From Beijerinckiaceae bacterium (GTDB taxonomy: Bacteria > Pseudomonadota > Alphaproteobacteria > Rhizobiales > Beijerinckiaceae), in NCBI GenBank assembly GCA_021324915.1, contig JAJPIC010000011.1, positions 1 to 64,000 on the forward strand: a stretch of DNA of 64,000 nt. Direction: 5' to 3'. The notes under the pieces were generated by a model, which saw nothing but the letters and a program-made list of their open reading frames with translations, was not told the origin of the DNA and did not search any database. Each line of letters opens with the position of its first letter. Positions within the stretch are counted from its first letter, which is position 1. Of the stretch, positions 33,322 to 44,164 are shown in pieces. A program made the translations under genes and the position numbers.

Positions 33322-33932
33322 AAATGTCTCTCGTCGATCGCATGCGCGATGCCGGCGCGCAGATAATCCCATCCAGTATAAAGGGTGAGCAAAGCCGAGA
33401 TCCACAGAAGCGCGAGCCCGATATGGATCGTGCCCGGGATCAGCGGCTCGCCTGCAGGGCCGGCGATCAAAAAACCGAGAGCGACAAGCTGCAAGAAGGT
33501 TTTCCACTTCGCCACTTTGCTCACCGGCACCGAGACCTTGAGCTCGGCCAGATATTCCCGCAGGCCAGAGACCAGGATCTCACGGCATAATATGATGATC
33601 GCCGCCCAGAGCGAAAAGCTCACGATCGTGCGATCGGCAACGAGCATCAGGAGCACGGCCGAGACAAGCAATTTGTCGGCGATCGGATCGAGCATGCGGC
33701 CGAGCGAGGATTGCTGCGACCAGGCCCGCGCCAGATAGCCATCGAAGAAATCGCTGATGCCCGCCAGGATGAAAATGCCGAGCGCCACCCAGCGCATGGC
33801 AAAGATCGCCGGCCAGAAAAGACAGCCGACGACCAGAGGCACGGCGACGACCCGGCCATAGGTCAAGAGATTGGGCAAGCTGAGACGCCGGTCTGCGCCG
33901 GTGGTCGAAAGCAGCATGGCGCGAAGGAACAT
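33318..33932 (-). CDS. pgsA: CDP-diacylglycerol-glycerol-3-phosphate 3-phosphatidyltransferase
   Basis: This 204-residue membrane enzyme makes phosphatidylglycerol phosphate. The CDP-alcohol phosphotransferase motif is spread over DFFDGYLARAWSQQSSLGRM followed by LDPIADKLL, that is DG-x2-AR-x8-G-x3-D-x3-D. Several membrane helices follow. It begins with LPNLLTYGRVVAVPLV, usual for PgsA. The pgsA-moaD-moaE order is common in Rhizobiales. Confidence 0.93.
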   Translation of the reverse strand: MFLRAMLLSTTGADRRLSLPNLLTYGRVVAVPLVVGCLFWPAIFAMRWVALGIFILAGISDFFDGYLARAWSQQSSLGRMLDPIADKLLVSAVLLMLVADRTIVSFSLWAAIIILCREILVSGLREYLAELKVSVPVSKVAKWKTFLQLVALGFLIAGPAGEPLIPGTIHIGLALLWISALLTLYTGWDYLRAGIAHAIDERHL

Positions 33933-34081
33933 GAAGGGCCTGCGGCGTCAATAGCGCCGAGCGGCCTAAGCAGCAGCGCCGCCGGGAGCGGCGCGAGCGC
34001 CGTGGTTAACCGGTGAACGGGCTTCCGGCGGTTCGTCGATCGGAACGTCCACGTCCGCTCATCCTGCATTCAGTAGAGAGA

Positions 34082-35296
34082 TCAGCGCAAAGCCGTGGGG
34101 AGAAAACCTCGGCGCGCGAGTTCACTTGCCATGATCCCGGCAACGAGCCGGTCGCCTTCGACGCTGTAATGGCCCTCGCAATTCGGTCTCGCGAAAAGAT
34201 CGCAGTAGCTTTTGCCTGTCCGCGCGGACAAGAGCCCCGGACCCACGTCGAAAGTCGCTATTCCCAACGCGCCGATCCGGTCGCGCAAGCGATCATATTC
34301 GAAACTGCCGGACCTGCGCTTGTTCCTGAGGCTCACCGCATCGGGGAGCATGACCACCAACAATTTTTTGTGCCGCTGCTGCGCCAGATCCCGGAAGGAT
34401 TTTACGAGCGCGAGCGTCAGCGCGAACGCCTGTGACGGATCGTTCTCGTTCAGGAACGCTGCTATCGGAAGCGGTCTGCCGCGCAGCCGCGCCAGTTCGA
34501 GCGACAGCAGCGTCCAAGTGAAAGAGAAACGCCGGACGACCGGACCATAGTCACCGCCCGGCAGGAGAGCATCCTGCGGCACGATCCGAGCCGGATCGCT
34601 ATTGAGCTCGATGAACCGCGCGCGATCGAGCTGCGGCCGCGGGATCCACTTGAGCGAATTCTTCTCATCCAGAACGAAGCGGCCTTTTACTTCATGTGGC
34701 GTAATTCCGAACCCGATGAATGCACGATATTGATTGACGTTTCGCATCACGTCTTGCGCATAAATTCCGAGCAAGATCACGGGGGCGGCCTCGTCGGCGT
34801 TGCGACGGAATCGGATGAAGGCCTGATCGGTTCCATATCCGGTGACGGCATAGTTCGATATGCGGCAATGGATGAGACGCGAAAGTTGCTCGATCCATCC
34901 CTCGGTAAGAGGTACCTCATCTCCCCAGACGAAAGAATCGCCGTAGGCGGATGCGCAGGCGCGAGCGGGATCGGGAAAGTCGGGATTGTCCTTCGCCCCG
35001 CTTGCATCGTAAGGCGCCATATGCGCCAGCGAGGGCGGCGGCCAACCGAGCTCGGGATCGGGCGCCGCGGTCGCATCCCGCCAGCTCTTCTCGACCTCGT
35101 CGAGGCTCGGGTCCCACACTGCGAAGCGAAGATGCTTCAGGACAAATTGGTCATAAAGGATCGCCGCGCCCGATTCCGAAATAAGCGCCATGAGCAAGAG
35201 CATCACGCCCCACATCGCAAGATGACGGAAGCCGTGTTCCCTGCGAGATCTGGTCGCCAGGCCGGACGACCGGCCGTTTTCGGATGTCGAACTCAA
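34082..35296 (-). CDS. SGNH-hydrolase-like membrane-anchored protein
   Basis: This 404-residue protein has one N-terminal membrane anchor (LAMWGVMLLLMALISESGAA). Block I is YGDSFVWGDEVP (Gly-Asp-Ser) near residue 120, and the closing GHYSVEGDRLVAGIMASELA could supply the catalytic His-Asp region. It resembles GDSL-like proteins linked to O-acetylation of cell-surface sugars. TTG 35296 is the listed start; an internal ATG in the anchor has no ribosome site. It separates pgsA from uvrC, which are usually close in related bacteria. Confidence 0.65.
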   Translation of the reverse strand: MSSTSENGRSSGLATRSRREHGFRHLAMWGVMLLLMALISESGAAILYDQFVLKHLRFAVWDPSLDEVEKSWRDATAAPDPELGWPPPSLAHMAPYDASGAKDNPDFPDPARACASAYGDSFVWGDEVPLTEGWIEQLSRLIHCRISNYAVTGYGTDQAFIRFRRNADEAAPVILLGIYAQDVMRNVNQYRAFIGFGITPHEVKGRFVLDEKNSLKWIPRPQLDRARFIELNSDPARIVPQDALLPGGDYGPVVRRFSFTWTLLSLELARLRGRPLPIAAFLNENDPSQAFALTLALVKSFRDLAQQRHKKLLVVMLPDAVSLRNKRRSGSFEYDRLRDRIGALGIATFDVGPGLLSARTGKSYCDLFARPNCEGHYSVEGDRLVAGIMASELARRGFLPTALR

Positions 35297-35380
35297 ACGA
35301 GATTCTCTTGCCGGGCCTCATCGCGCTGCCGCGCTTAGCAAACTATCGCATCATCTCGAGGCTCGACAATCATCCGCGGA

Positions 35381-35686
35381 TCACCAGCCTCCGTAGCCGT
35401 AGTAGGGGCCCGGCCCGTAGCCGTATGGACCGTAATAGGGGTAGCCATATCCGTAATAGGGCTCGTCCGATGCGGCGGCCGCTGCAGCAGCACCACCGAT
35501 GATCCCGCCGACGACCGCGCCGAAAGCCGCGGCTCCGGGATTGTAGCCATAGTGACGATAGGAGTGATGCGCATAGTAATGATGATGGTGCGCGACGGGG
35601 GCTGCAACCGCATTGCCCGCCAGAGCGACAGCGAGAATCCCAGCGATCCCGAGAGCCGCCGGCCTCTTCAAACGTTCAAGCAACAT
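35381..35686 (-). CDS. Small exported Tyr/Gly/His-rich protein
   Basis: The protein (101 residues) has a signal peptide (KRPAALGIAGILAVALAGNA ending VAA), a His-Tyr block (HHHHYYAHHSYRHYGY), a short Gly/Ala membrane-like helix (AAFGAVVGGIIGGAAAAAAA) and a Tyr-Gly-Pro repeat tail. It resembles glycine-zipper-like surface proteins common in Hyphomicrobiales. Function unknown. Confidence 0.65.
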   Translation of the reverse strand: MLLERLKRPAALGIAGILAVALAGNAVAAPVAHHHHYYAHHSYRHYGYNPGAAAFGAVVGGIIGGAAAAAAASDEPYYGYGYPYYGPYGYGPGPYYGYGGW

Positions 35687-35852
35687 GGGAGTGCCTTTCT
35701 CAAGCTACTTGCAGGCTTCCGGCAATCTGCCGCGGCCCATGCATTTATCTCGGTATGCTGCGGGCGCCGCGCAAGCTTTGCCGCCACAGGTTGCCCGTCA
35801 CAAGTTGTTGAGATTTGCGGCATTACGGGCAATTGCCGGAGAGACGCCCTGG

Positions 35853-37808
35853 TCAGCCGCCCTCGCCGTGAAAGAAATCATAGACGAGCTTGGCGGTCGT
35901 CGCATTGATCCCGGCGACTTTCTCGAGATCGGAAAGTGCCGCGCGAGAGATCGCTTTCGCCGTACCGAATGCATTGAGCAGGGCGCGTTTGCGCGCCGGG
36001 CCAATGCCGGCGATCTCGTCGAGCGGGCTCTTGGTAAAGGCCTTCTTGCGCCGCGCTCTGTGCGTGCCGATCGCGAAACGATGCGCCTCGTCGCGCAGCC
36101 GTTCGATGAAATAAAGCGCCGGATCGCGCGGCGACAATCTGAAGGGCTCCCTGCCGGGGACGAAAAAGGTCTCGCGGCCCGCATCGCGATCGAGACCTTT
36201 GGCAATCGCGACAATGGGAATGTCTTTGATGCCTAGCTCGGCGAGCACCGCGGAAGCGGCGTCGAACTGGCCCTGCCCGCCGTCGATGATGACGAGATCC
36301 GGGCGTTGCGGAAAGGCGTCGCCCATCTCGTCCTTTGCTTCTTCTTTGATGAGCCGGGTGAAGCGGCGGCGCAAGACTTCGCGCATCATCCCATAATCGT
36401 CGCCAGGCGTCAGATCTTCGTCCTTGATGTTGAAGGTGCGGTAATGCGCTTTCATGAATCCGGCGGCACCCGCGACGATCATCGCGCCGACTGCATTCGT
36501 GCCCATGATGTGGGAATTGTCGTAAACTTCTATGCGGCGCGGCGCCTCTTCGAGACCGAATGCCGAGGCGAGCGCTGCGAGAAGCTTTTCCTGGCTTGCG
36601 CCTTCCGAAAGCTTGCGCGACAGAGTCTCACGAGCGTTCTGCGCCGCGTGTTCGACAAGGTCCTTCTTCTCGCCGCGCTGCGGCACCGAAATCTCGATTC
36701 GGTGGCCCATGCGCTCGCAAAGCGCCTTCTCCAGAACTTCGCGATCTTCGATCTCATGCGAGAGCAAGATCGCACGCGGCACCGGCCGGTCGGCATAGAA
36801 TTGCGCGAGGAAGGCATCGAGCACCTCGGCTTCGCCCATTGTCCTGTCAGCGCGCGGAAAATAGGCGCGATTGCCCCAATTCTGATAGGTGCGGAAGAAG
36901 AAGACTTCGATGGCGAATTGTCCGGCTTCTTCCGCTATGGCGAAAACGTCGGCCTCTTCGACGCTCTTGGGATTGATGCCTTGCGCGCCCTGGATCGCCG
37001 AGAGCGCCGCGATGCGGTCGCGCAGCCGCGCCGCGCTTTCGTAATCGAGTCTGTCGGAAGCTTCCGTCATCTCGCGCGCGAGGAGATCGCGCACCGCGCG
37101 GCTTTTCCCGGAGAGAAAGTCGCGCGCCTCACCGACGAGCTTGGCATAGTCCTGCGTGCTGATCTCGCAGGTGCAGGGCGCCGAACAACGCTTGATCTGA
37201 TAGAGCAGACACGGTCGCGTGCGATTGGCGAAATATGAATCGGTGCAGGATCGTAACAGGAAGGCGCGCTCCAGCGCATTCAGCGTTCGGTTGACCGCCC
37301 ATACGCTGGCGAAAGGGCCGAAATAATCTCCCTTGCGGTCGCGCGCTCCGCGGTGCTTGGCGATCTGCGGGGCCGGATGATCGCGGCCGAGGAAAATATA
37401 GGGAAACGATTTGTCGTCGCGCATCAGCACGTTGAAGCGCGGCTTCATCTGCTTGATGTAATTCGTCTCGAGCAGCAGCGCCTCGGTCTCCGTCTCGGTC
37501 GACACGAAGACCATCGACGTCGTGAGCGAGATCATCCGCGCGATGCGGCTTGTGTGTCCGCCCGAGCGCAGATAGCTCGCCACGCGTTTGCGCAAGCTCC
37601 TCGCCTTGCCGACGTAGAGCACCTCGCCGTCGGCGCCGATCATGCGGTAGACGCCGGGGCCCAGAGGCGCATGCCGCCAATGGGCCTTGATCGCCTCGAC
37701 GCCGCGCTTGAACGAGGGCACGATATCGGCGTCGAATTGGGTTTCGCTCAGGTCTATTTCCCCCTCGTCGAGCGGCGCGGGGTCCGGCTTTTCGGGCGTT
37801 CCTGTCAT
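35853..37808 (-). CDS. uvrC: Excinuclease ABC subunit C
   Basis: UvrC makes both incisions in nucleotide excision repair. The protein (651 residues from ATG 37808) has the GIY-YIG domain ([20 protein letters not shown]), a Cys-rich link ([20 protein letters not shown]), the UVR motif region, the RNase H-like domain with [14 protein letters not shown] and [12 protein letters not shown], and C-terminal helix-hairpin-helix motifs ([20 protein letters not shown]). An upstream TTG start would add 52 low-complexity residues and is rejected. Confidence 0.95.
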   Translation of the reverse strand: MTGTPEKPDPAPLDEGEIDLSETQFDADIVPSFKRGVEAIKAHWRHAPLGPGVYRMIGADGEVLYVGKARSLRKRVASYLRSGGHTSRIARMISLTTSMVFVSTETETEALLLETNYIKQMKPRFNVLMRDDKSFPYIFLGRDHPAPQIAKHRGARDRKGDYFGPFASVWAVNRTLNALERAFLLRSCTDSYFANRTRPCLLYQIKRCSAPCTCEISTQDYAKLVGEARDFLSGKSRAVRDLLAREMTEASDRLDYESAARLRDRIAALSAIQGAQGINPKSVEEADVFAIAEEAGQFAIEVFFFRTYQNWGNRAYFPRADRTMGEAEVLDAFLAQFYADRPVPRAILLSHEIEDREVLEKALCERMGHRIEISVPQRGEKKDLVEHAAQNARETLSRKLSEGASQEKLLAALASAFGLEEAPRRIEVYDNSHIMGTNAVGAMIVAGAAGFMKAHYRTFNIKDEDLTPGDDYGMMREVLRRRFTRLIKEEAKDEMGDAFPQRPDLVIIDGGQGQFDAASAVLAELGIKDIPIVAIAKGLDRDAGRETFFVPGREPFRLSPRDPALYFIERLRDEAHRFAIGTHRARRKKAFTKSPLDEIAGIGPARKRALLNAFGTAKAISRAALSDLEKVAGINATTAKLVYDFFHGEGG

Positions 37809-37973
37809 TTGCTGCTGATTTAAGCGCCTGGCCCTTTTGGGGAAAGGCCCGCTTGCGAGGACCGCTCGAGGGGCCGGCAAATTTGCCGCGCTTTTGTCCT
37901 CTCTGGACCTTGGGGGCGAAATCGGGTTAGTTCTTGGCCTCCGCTGTTGGGGGCGGGTTATCAACGAGGCGAC

Positions 37974-38678
37974 ATGAACCGAGACCTCGGTGCTCTAGCG
38001 CTTGCCCGCATTCCGACCGGCCGGACATCCGCCTCGGCCAAGCGCGCTTGGTCCCTGGCCGCCCTTTTCCTCGCGTGCGGCGTTCTTTCCGGCTGCGTGG
38101 ACCAGAACGTGGCGCAAGCGCCCGATCCCTCGACGCCCCCCTCGACGAATATTGCAAGGCGCGCGGGCATAAGCCCCGCGGGAGCCACGGTCGCAGTTGC
38201 AAGCTTCACCGGCGCTCCAGACCCGATCGATGATCGTTTCACGCCGCTCTTTGCCGATGCCGCCAAGCGCAGCGACATCTCGATTGCCGATGCCGACAAG
38301 GCGAATTATCTCGTGCGCGGCTACCTCGACGCGCAGCCGGAGGGCGATGCGACGTCGGTGTCGTTCGTTCTCGATGTCTTCGATTCGACGAAGCACCGTA
38401 CGCAAAGGGTCGAGGACCAGATCCTCGTCAAGGGGCAGGCGGCCGATCCATGGTCGCTCGTCGATGATTCGGTTCTTGCCGCAGTGGCGGCCAAGAGCGC
38501 CGATGATCTCGCCGCCGTCATGACCAATACGCCGGAGGCCATAGCTGCTGCCGCTCCGCCCTCGGATGGGCACAATGTCGCCTCAGAAGGCGGCCAAACG
38601 GTCGTTGCCGCAACGCCCCCGGCACCTCCGCCCCCCTCGCCGCCGCAAAGCGGCCTCGGATACGCAGACCTGCGTTAG
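37974..38678 (+). CDS. Putative lipoprotein
   Basis: The protein has 234 residues. The N-terminus has a basic stretch, then [15 protein letters not shown], a lipobox with Cys near residue 40, and so is anchored in a membrane. The central region ([20 protein letters not shown], then [18 protein letters not shown]) resembles beta-rich lipoproteins, and the C-terminus is Pro-rich. No family recognised. It diverges from uvrC. Confidence 0.65.
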   Translation: MNRDLGALALARIPTGRTSASAKRAWSLAALFLACGVLSGCVDQNVAQAPDPSTPPSTNIARRAGISPAGATVAVASFTGAPDPIDDRFTPLFADAAKRSDISIADADKANYLVRGYLDAQPEGDATSVSFVLDVFDSTKHRTQRVEDQILVKGQAADPWSLVDDSVLAAVAAKSADDLAAVMTNTPEAIAAAAPPSDGHNVASEGGQTVVAATPPAPPPPSPPQSGLGYADLR

Positions 38679-38751
38679 CCGGTTTCACCCTGTCGCAGAA
38701 TCTGACTTCGGCCCCGGCCGGAGCCAAAAAATGTAACCTGAAGGAACGCAC

Positions 38752-39168
38752 ATGAAATTTTCTTCGATTGCCATTCCGCTCACGCTGATCGGTTTCATCA
38801 CGCTCTCGACGGCCGCCCTCGCCGGCCCGACGGGTGATTGGCGGGTCGCAGACGGCACCGCCACGATCCGCATTCATAAATGCGGCCCCGGACTCTGCGG
38901 CGTCGTCGCCGCGACGGCCTCCGCACCGGGCAAAGACGTGCGCAATCCCGATCCGCGCAAGCGCAACCGGTCGGTGATCGGCCTCGAAGTGCTCATCAAT
39001 CTGCGCCCGGCGGGTCCGAATTCGTGGGCGGGAACGAGCTACAATGCCAACGACGGACAATATTACAGCGTGCGTCTTTCCGTCGTCGACGAGTCGGATC
39101 TCAAGGTCGAAGGTTGCGCGCCGGGTGGCGGCGCTTGCGGCAGCGAGACCTGGACGCGGGTGCAGTGA
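38752..39168 (+). CDS. DUF2147-family exported protein
   Basis: This 138-residue protein has signal peptide KFSSIAIPLTLIGFITLSTA ending ALA. The mature part begins GPTGDWRVADGTATIRIHKC and includes GLCGVVA, NPDPRKRNRSVIGLEVL and SWAGTSYNANDGQYYSVRLS, the DUF2147 pattern. Such periplasmic proteins are widespread and uncharacterised. The Cys pairs (KCGPGLCG, CAPGGGACG) may form disulphides. Confidence 0.82.
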   Translation: MKFSSIAIPLTLIGFITLSTAALAGPTGDWRVADGTATIRIHKCGPGLCGVVAATASAPGKDVRNPDPRKRNRSVIGLEVLINLRPAGPNSWAGTSYNANDGQYYSVRLSVVDESDLKVEGCAPGGGACGSETWTRVQ

Positions 39169-39237
39169 AAACTGCACCTGTTGCCGCCGGCGCGGCTAGC
39201 GGGCATAGTCGCGGCCGTTGATGAATCATCGGTCGCA

Positions 39238-40170
39238 ATGAAGATTCTCGCCGGCAATTCCAATCGCGCTCTGACAGCGGAGATCGCCGCCTATATCGGC
39301 GTGCCCCTGACCAAGTGTCAGGTGCGCCGTTTCGCCGATATGGAAGTCTTCGTCGAGATCCAGGAGAACGTGCGCGGACAGGATACGTTCGTCGTCCAAT
39401 CGACCTCCTTTCCGGCGAACGATCACTTGATGGAGATGCTGATCATGATCGATGCGCTGCGGCGCGCATCGGCGCGGCGCATCACTGCCGTGATCCCCTA
39501 TTTCGGCTATGCGCGACAGGACCGCAAAGCCGGACCGCGCACACCGATCTCGGCGAAGCTTGTCGCCAACATGATCACGCGCGCGGGCGCCGACCGGGTT
39601 CTCACCGTCGATCTCCACGCCGGGCAGATCCAGGGCTTCTTCGACATTCCGACCGACAATCTCTTCGCCGCACCGGTGATGGTGCGCGACATCAAGGAAC
39701 GCAGCGATCTGCAAAATCTGATGGTCGTCTCTCCCGATGTCGGCGGCGTGGTGCGCGCTCGCGCGCTCGCCAAGCGCATCGACGCGCCGCTCGCGATCGT
39801 GGACAAGAGGCGCGAACGGGCGGGCGAATCGGAAGTGATGAACGTCATCGGCGAGGTCACCGGCAAGACCTGCGTGCTCGTCGACGACATCGTCGATTCC
39901 GGCGGCACGCTCTGCAACGCGGCCGACGCCCTGATCCGCGAAGGCGCTGCCGAGGTTCATGGCTATATCACCCATGGCGTGCTCTCCGGCGGGGCGATCG
40001 CCCGCATCGCGGTCTCGCAATTGAAGGAGCTCGTGGTTACCGACACGATCGCCCCGACCGAGGCGGTCAACGCCGCGCGCAACATCCGCGTCTTGCCGAT
40101 CGCGACCTTGATCGGCGAGGCAATTGCGCGCACCGCAAAGGAAGAGAGCGTCTCGAGCCTGTTCGACTGA
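39238..40170 (+). CDS. prs: Ribose-phosphate pyrophosphokinase
   Basis: The 310-residue enzyme makes PRPP from ribose 5-phosphate and ATP for nucleotide, His and Trp synthesis. It begins [20 protein letters not shown] and contains [40 protein letters not shown] and the PRPP-binding loop [17 protein letters not shown] 39238 is chosen over TTG 39181, because the former matches the family N-terminus. No clear ribosome site is visible. Confidence 0.96.
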   Translation: MKILAGNSNRALTAEIAAYIGVPLTKCQVRRFADMEVFVEIQENVRGQDTFVVQSTSFPANDHLMEMLIMIDALRRASARRITAVIPYFGYARQDRKAGPRTPISAKLVANMITRAGADRVLTVDLHAGQIQGFFDIPTDNLFAAPVMVRDIKERSDLQNLMVVSPDVGGVVRARALAKRIDAPLAIVDKRRERAGESEVMNVIGEVTGKTCVLVDDIVDSGGTLCNAADALIREGAAEVHGYITHGVLSGGAIARIAVSQLKELVVTDTIAPTEAVNAARNIRVLPIATLIGEAIARTAKEESVSSLFD

Positions 40171-40252
40171 GTTTCGGCCGATCCGGCTGGTCCTTGACTT
40201 AACCATTCGAAATGGGGGAGTTTCCCCGCCTGTTTCCAGCGCTCTTGGCTTC

Positions 40253-41203
40253 ATGCGCAGCTACCTCGATTTCGAAAAGCCGGTCGCCGATCTCGACACC
40301 AGGGTCGAGGAACTGCGTGCGCTTGCGGCCGATGGCGATCCCACATCGAGCGAAGAGCTGACCCGCGCCGAGATCCGGGCCGAAAGAGCGCTCGCCGAGC
40401 TCTATGCCGCGCTGACCCCCTGGCAGAAGACGCTCGTCGCCCGCCATCCGCAGCGCCCGCATTTCAGCGATTTCATCGCCGGGCTCGTCACCGATTTTAC
40501 GCCGCTCTCGGGCGACCGGCTGTTCGGCGAAGATGCCGCAATCGTCGGCGGCTTCGCGCGCTTTCGCGGCTCGCCCGTCTGCATCATCGGCCAGGAAAAA
40601 GGGGCTGACACGGAGGCGCGGCTCAAACATAATTTCGGCATGGCGCGCCCGGAAGGCTATCGCAAGGCCGTGCGCCTCATGGAACTCGCCGATCATTTCT
40701 CGCTGCCGGTGATCTCGCTCGTCGATACGGCCGGCGCCTTTCCGGGCGTCGATGCTGAAGAGCGCGGCCAAGCCGAGGCGATCGCCCGCTCGACCGAGAA
40801 GTCGCTGTCGCTCGGCGTCGCCAATGTGGCAGTGATCATCGGCGAAGGCGGTTCGGGCGGCGCGATTGCTATTGCGACCTGCAACCGCGTGCTGATGCTC
40901 GAACATGCGATTTACACCGTCGCTTCGCCGGAGGCTTCGGCCTCGATCCTCTGGCGCGATTCGAGCAAGGCGCAAGAAGCGGCGACCAACATGAAGATCA
41001 CCGCGCAAGACCTTTTAAGGTTCGGGCTGATCGATGCGATCGTGCAAGAGCCGATCGGGGGCGCGCACCGCGACCCTAAGGCGGCGATCATGATGACGGG
41101 CGAGGCGATCGCCTCGGCGCTCGAACAGCTCGGCAACATGTCGCCCGAAGCGATCCGCGAATCGCGCGCCGACAAGTTCATGGCCATGGGGCGCAAGATT
41201 TAA
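40253..41203 (+). CDS. accA: Acetyl-CoA carboxylase carboxyltransferase subunit alpha
   Basis: This 316-residue subunit transfers the carboxyl group from biotin to acetyl-CoA in fatty acid synthesis. It starts MRSYLDFEKPVADLDTRVEE and has RPHFSDFIAGLVTDFTPLSG, NFGMARPEGYRKAVRLMELA, VSLVDTAGAFPGVDAEERGQ and IIGEGGSGGAIAIATCNRVL. Length is as expected. It is 82 bp downstream of prs; the other acc genes are elsewhere. Confidence 0.95.
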   Translation: MRSYLDFEKPVADLDTRVEELRALAADGDPTSSEELTRAEIRAERALAELYAALTPWQKTLVARHPQRPHFSDFIAGLVTDFTPLSGDRLFGEDAAIVGGFARFRGSPVCIIGQEKGADTEARLKHNFGMARPEGYRKAVRLMELADHFSLPVISLVDTAGAFPGVDAEERGQAEAIARSTEKSLSLGVANVAVIIGEGGSGGAIAIATCNRVLMLEHAIYTVASPEASASILWRDSSKAQEAATNMKITAQDLLRFGLIDAIVQEPIGGAHRDPKAAIMMTGEAIASALEQLGNMSPEAIRESRADKFMAMGRKI

Positions 41204-41258
41204 AGCGCCCCGTTTGCGATCGCGCGGCCCCCCGCTTGCGGGAGAAGGAAGCATCTTC

Positions 41259-42848
41259 TTAATGCCGGAAGTGCCGCACGCCCGTGAACACCATTGCGAG
41301 GCCAGCTTCGTTTGCCGCGCGGATCACGTCCTCGTCGCGCAACGAGCCGCCGGGCTGAATCACCGCCGTCGCGCCCGCTTCGGCCGCCGCCAAGAGTCCG
41401 TCCGGGAACGGAAAGAACGCATCGGAAGCAACGACCGAGCCCTTCGCGAGGCTCTCGGTGAGACCGGCGGCACGCGCCGCCTCTTCCGCCTTTTGCGCGG
41501 CGATGCGGGAAGAATCGACGCGGCTCATCTGGCCGGCGCCGATGCCGACCGTGGCGCCGTCCTTGGCGTAGACGATCGCGTTCGATTTCACGTATTTCGC
41601 CACGCGGAAGGCGAATTCGAGGTCGGCGCGCTCCTCTGCGGTCGGCGCGCGCGCGGTGACGACGCGCAGATCCATATCGTCGACGACGGCATTGTCGCGG
41701 CTCTGTACGAGAAAGCCGCCGCCGACAGATCGAAAGGTGAGCTCGTCGCGCCGCGGATCAGGCAGACCGCCGGTCACGAGTAGGCGCAGATTCTGCTTAG
41801 CCGCGATGATCCCGATCGCCGCCTCATCCGCCTCCGGCGCAATGATCACTTCGGTGAAGATTTTGACGATCTCTTGTGCCGTCTCCGCATCGAGCTTTCG
41901 ATTGACCGCGACAATGCCGCCATAGGCGGAGACGGGATCGCAGCGCAAAGCCAAGCGATAGGCGTCGGCGAGCGTTGCTGCCTGCGCGACGCCGCACGGA
42001 TTGGCATGTTTGATGATCGCGACGGCCGCATGCCGCGCCGGATCGAATTCGGACACGAGATCGAAAGCGGCATCCGTATCCCCGACGTTATTGTAGGAGA
42101 GCTGCTTGCCTTGCAACTGCCGGGCGCTTGCAATGCCGGGCCCGCGTTCGGGCAAAGCATAGAAAGCCGCGCTCTGATGCGGATTTTCGCCATAGCGCAA
42201 AGTCTCGATCCGGCGGCCGGCGAATGCGCGATAGGAAGGCGCCTGCTCGCCGATCTCTGCCGCGAGCCAGTTGGAAATGCCGGCGTCATAAGCGGCAGTG
42301 CGCGCATAGGCCTTTTGCGCAAGGGCGCGGCGGAATGCAAGGCGCGTCGCGCCATTGTGCTCGGAGAGTTCGGCGAGCAGCAACCCATAATCCTCGGGCT
42401 CGACGACCACCGCGACACTGTCGAAATTCTTCGCGGCGCCGCGGATCATGGCAGGGCCGCCAATGTCGATATTCTCGACGCATTCGGCGAAATCGGCGCC
42501 CTGCGCCAAAGTTTCCTCGAAAGGATAGAGATTGACGACGAGAAGATCGATCGGCGCAATCCCATGCGCGAGCATGGCGGCTTCATGTTCCGGATTCTCG
42601 CGCACGGCAAGCAAGCCGCCGTGCACTTTCGGGTGCAGCGTCTTGACTCGCCCGTCCATCATTTCCGGAAAACCGGTGAGGTCCGAAATGTCCTTCGCTT
42701 CGATGCCCGCCGCAATCAAGGCACGGCGCGTGCCGCCGGTCGAGACGATCTCTATGCTGCGCTCGGCGAGTGCGCGGGCGAAGGGCTCAAGCCCTTCCTT
42801 GTGCGAGACTGAGATGAGCGCGCGATGGATGGGGCGAAGTTTTGGCAT
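41259..42848 (-). CDS. purH: Bifunctional AICAR transformylase/IMP cyclohydrolase
   Basis: This 529-residue enzyme catalyses the last two steps of purine synthesis. The N-terminal MGS-like domain ([54 protein letters not shown]) closes IMP. The C-terminal domain contains the [10 protein letters not shown] motif. ATG 42848 gives a family-like start ([11 protein letters not shown]); a longer start is an artefact. It is convergent with accA. Confidence 0.96.
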   Translation of the reverse strand: MPKLRPIHRALISVSHKEGLEPFARALAERSIEIVSTGGTRRALIAAGIEAKDISDLTGFPEMMDGRVKTLHPKVHGGLLAVRENPEHEAAMLAHGIAPIDLLVVNLYPFEETLAQGADFAECVENIDIGGPAMIRGAAKNFDSVAVVVEPEDYGLLLAELSEHNGATRLAFRRALAQKAYARTAAYDAGISNWLAAEIGEQAPSYRAFAGRRIETLRYGENPHQSAAFYALPERGPGIASARQLQGKQLSYNNVGDTDAAFDLVSEFDPARHAAVAIIKHANPCGVAQAATLADAYRLALRCDPVSAYGGIVAVNRKLDAETAQEIVKIFTEVIIAPEADEAAIGIIAAKQNLRLLVTGGLPDPRRDELTFRSVGGGFLVQSRDNAVVDDMDLRVVTARAPTAEERADLEFAFRVAKYVKSNAIVYAKDGATVGIGAGQMSRVDSSRIAAQKAEEAARAAGLTESLAKGSVVASDAFFPFPDGLLAAAEAGATAVIQPGGSLRDEDVIRAANEAGLAMVFTGVRHFRH

Positions 42849-42946
42849 GGGGAAGCTTCTATCGCAAGCGGCGTCCGGGAGGAACCCGGGGCCGACATCG
42901 CGAGGAGCAACCCTGAGAGTTCGGGTTCCCACTCGCGCTCGCGCGT

Positions 42947-44164
42947 CTAGGGTGCCGCAGTCAATATGCTTCCGTTATGGCCGACGATTTCGGCCTCGAT
43001 CAGCCGCCCCGGGACGGCAGAGCCGACCCGCACTTTGGTAAAATCCCCCGCGCGCGCGATGCCGCCGCGCTCCGTCAGCAGCAGGAGCCTTTTGCCGACT
43101 TGCGCCGCCAGGTGCCGGGCAAGCGCCGCGCTGCCTTTTTGCCGCAGCCGCTTGGCACGGTCTGCTATGGTGGGCGCTGCGACTTGCGGCATCTGCGCCG
43201 CGGGCGTGCCGGGCCGCGTCGAGAAGGGAAAGACGTGCAGATGAGTCAAGCCGCAATCGTCGACGAGCCTCAGCGTATTTTTAAACATCGCCTCGCTCTC
43301 GGTGGGAAAGCCGGCGATCAGATCCGCGCCGAAAACGACGTCGGGCCTCAACCGCCGGATCTCGGCGCAGAAACGGATCGCGTCCTTGCGGTTGTGGCGG
43401 CGCTTCATCCGCTTCAGGATCAGATCGTCGCCGGATTGAAGCGAGAGATGAAGATGCGGCATCAGCCGCGCCTCATCTGCCATTGCACCGAGAAGATCGG
43501 CATCGGCCTCGATACAATCGATCGAGGAAAGGCGCAGACGCGCCAGCGAAGGTGCGGCCTTCAAAATCTGTTTGACGAGCCGGCCGAGGCTCGGCGCACC
43601 TTCGAGATCGCGCCCGTAAGCCGTGAGATCGACGCCCGTCAGCACGATCTCGCGCGCGCCTTCTTCGAGACATGTCTCGACCGCGGCCAGCACGTCTTTC
43701 AGCGGCATTGAGCGCGAGCCTCCGCGCCCGTATGGAATGATGCAGAACGTGCAGCGATGATCGCAGCCGTTCTGGATCGCAAGGAAGACGCGCGTACGGT
43801 TTTCGACGCTGCCGACGGCGGACGGCGCCGGGGGGCGCGCAAAAATATCGCCGACCGAAACGCGCGCCCCCTCGCCGAAGGGCTGCATCTTCTCGCCGTT
43901 GCCGAGGACGCGCGCAACTTCCGGCATGGCGGCGAAAGCCTCAGGATCGATTTGCGCGGCGCAGCCGGTGACGATGATCTCGCGCTCCGGCGCCTCCCGT
44001 TTGAGGCGGCGGATCGTCTGGCGCGCCTCGCGTACCGCCGCATTCGTCACCGCGCATGTATTGACGATGACGAGATTGTCGCGCCCCGCCGCAAGCGCAG
44101 CGCGGCGCATCGCCTCGCCTTCGACGAGGTTCAATCGGCAGCCGAAATTGACAACGGCACTCAC
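42947..44164 (-). CDS. mtaB: tRNA t6A37 methylthiotransferase MtaB
   Basis: The protein (405 residues from GTG 44164) is a radical SAM methylthiotransferase acting on t6A at position 37 of tRNAs reading ANN codons. The N-terminal cluster cysteines are in [19 protein letters not shown] and VTGCAAQID. The radical SAM motif is [20 protein letters not shown], and a TRAM-like tail ([20 protein letters not shown]) follows. GTG overlaps the dapF stop, so the two are coupled. Confidence 0.92.
   Translation of the reverse strand: MSAVVNFGCRLNLVEGEAMRRAALAAGRDNLVIVNTCAVTNAAVREARQTIRRLKREAPEREIIVTGCAAQIDPEAFAAMPEVARVLGNGEKMQPFGEGARVSVGDIFARPPAPSAVGSVENRTRVFLAIQNGCDHRCTFCIIPYGRGGSRSMPLKDVLAAVETCLEEGAREIVLTGVDLTAYGRDLEGAPSLGRLVKQILKAAPSLARLRLSSIDCIEADADLLGAMADEARLMPHLHLSLQSGDDLILKRMKRRHNRKDAIRFCAEIRRLRPDVVFGADLIAGFPTESEAMFKNTLRLVDDCGLTHLHVFPFSTRPGTPAAQMPQVAAPTIADRAKRLRQKGSAALARHLAAQVGKRLLLLTERGGIARAGDFTKVRVGSAVPGRLIEAEIVGHNGSILTAAP

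Noticed and set aside
37809-37964. N-terminal extension of uvrC from a TTG
   Set aside because: Low-complexity residues before the UvrC start; ATG 37808 fits the family.
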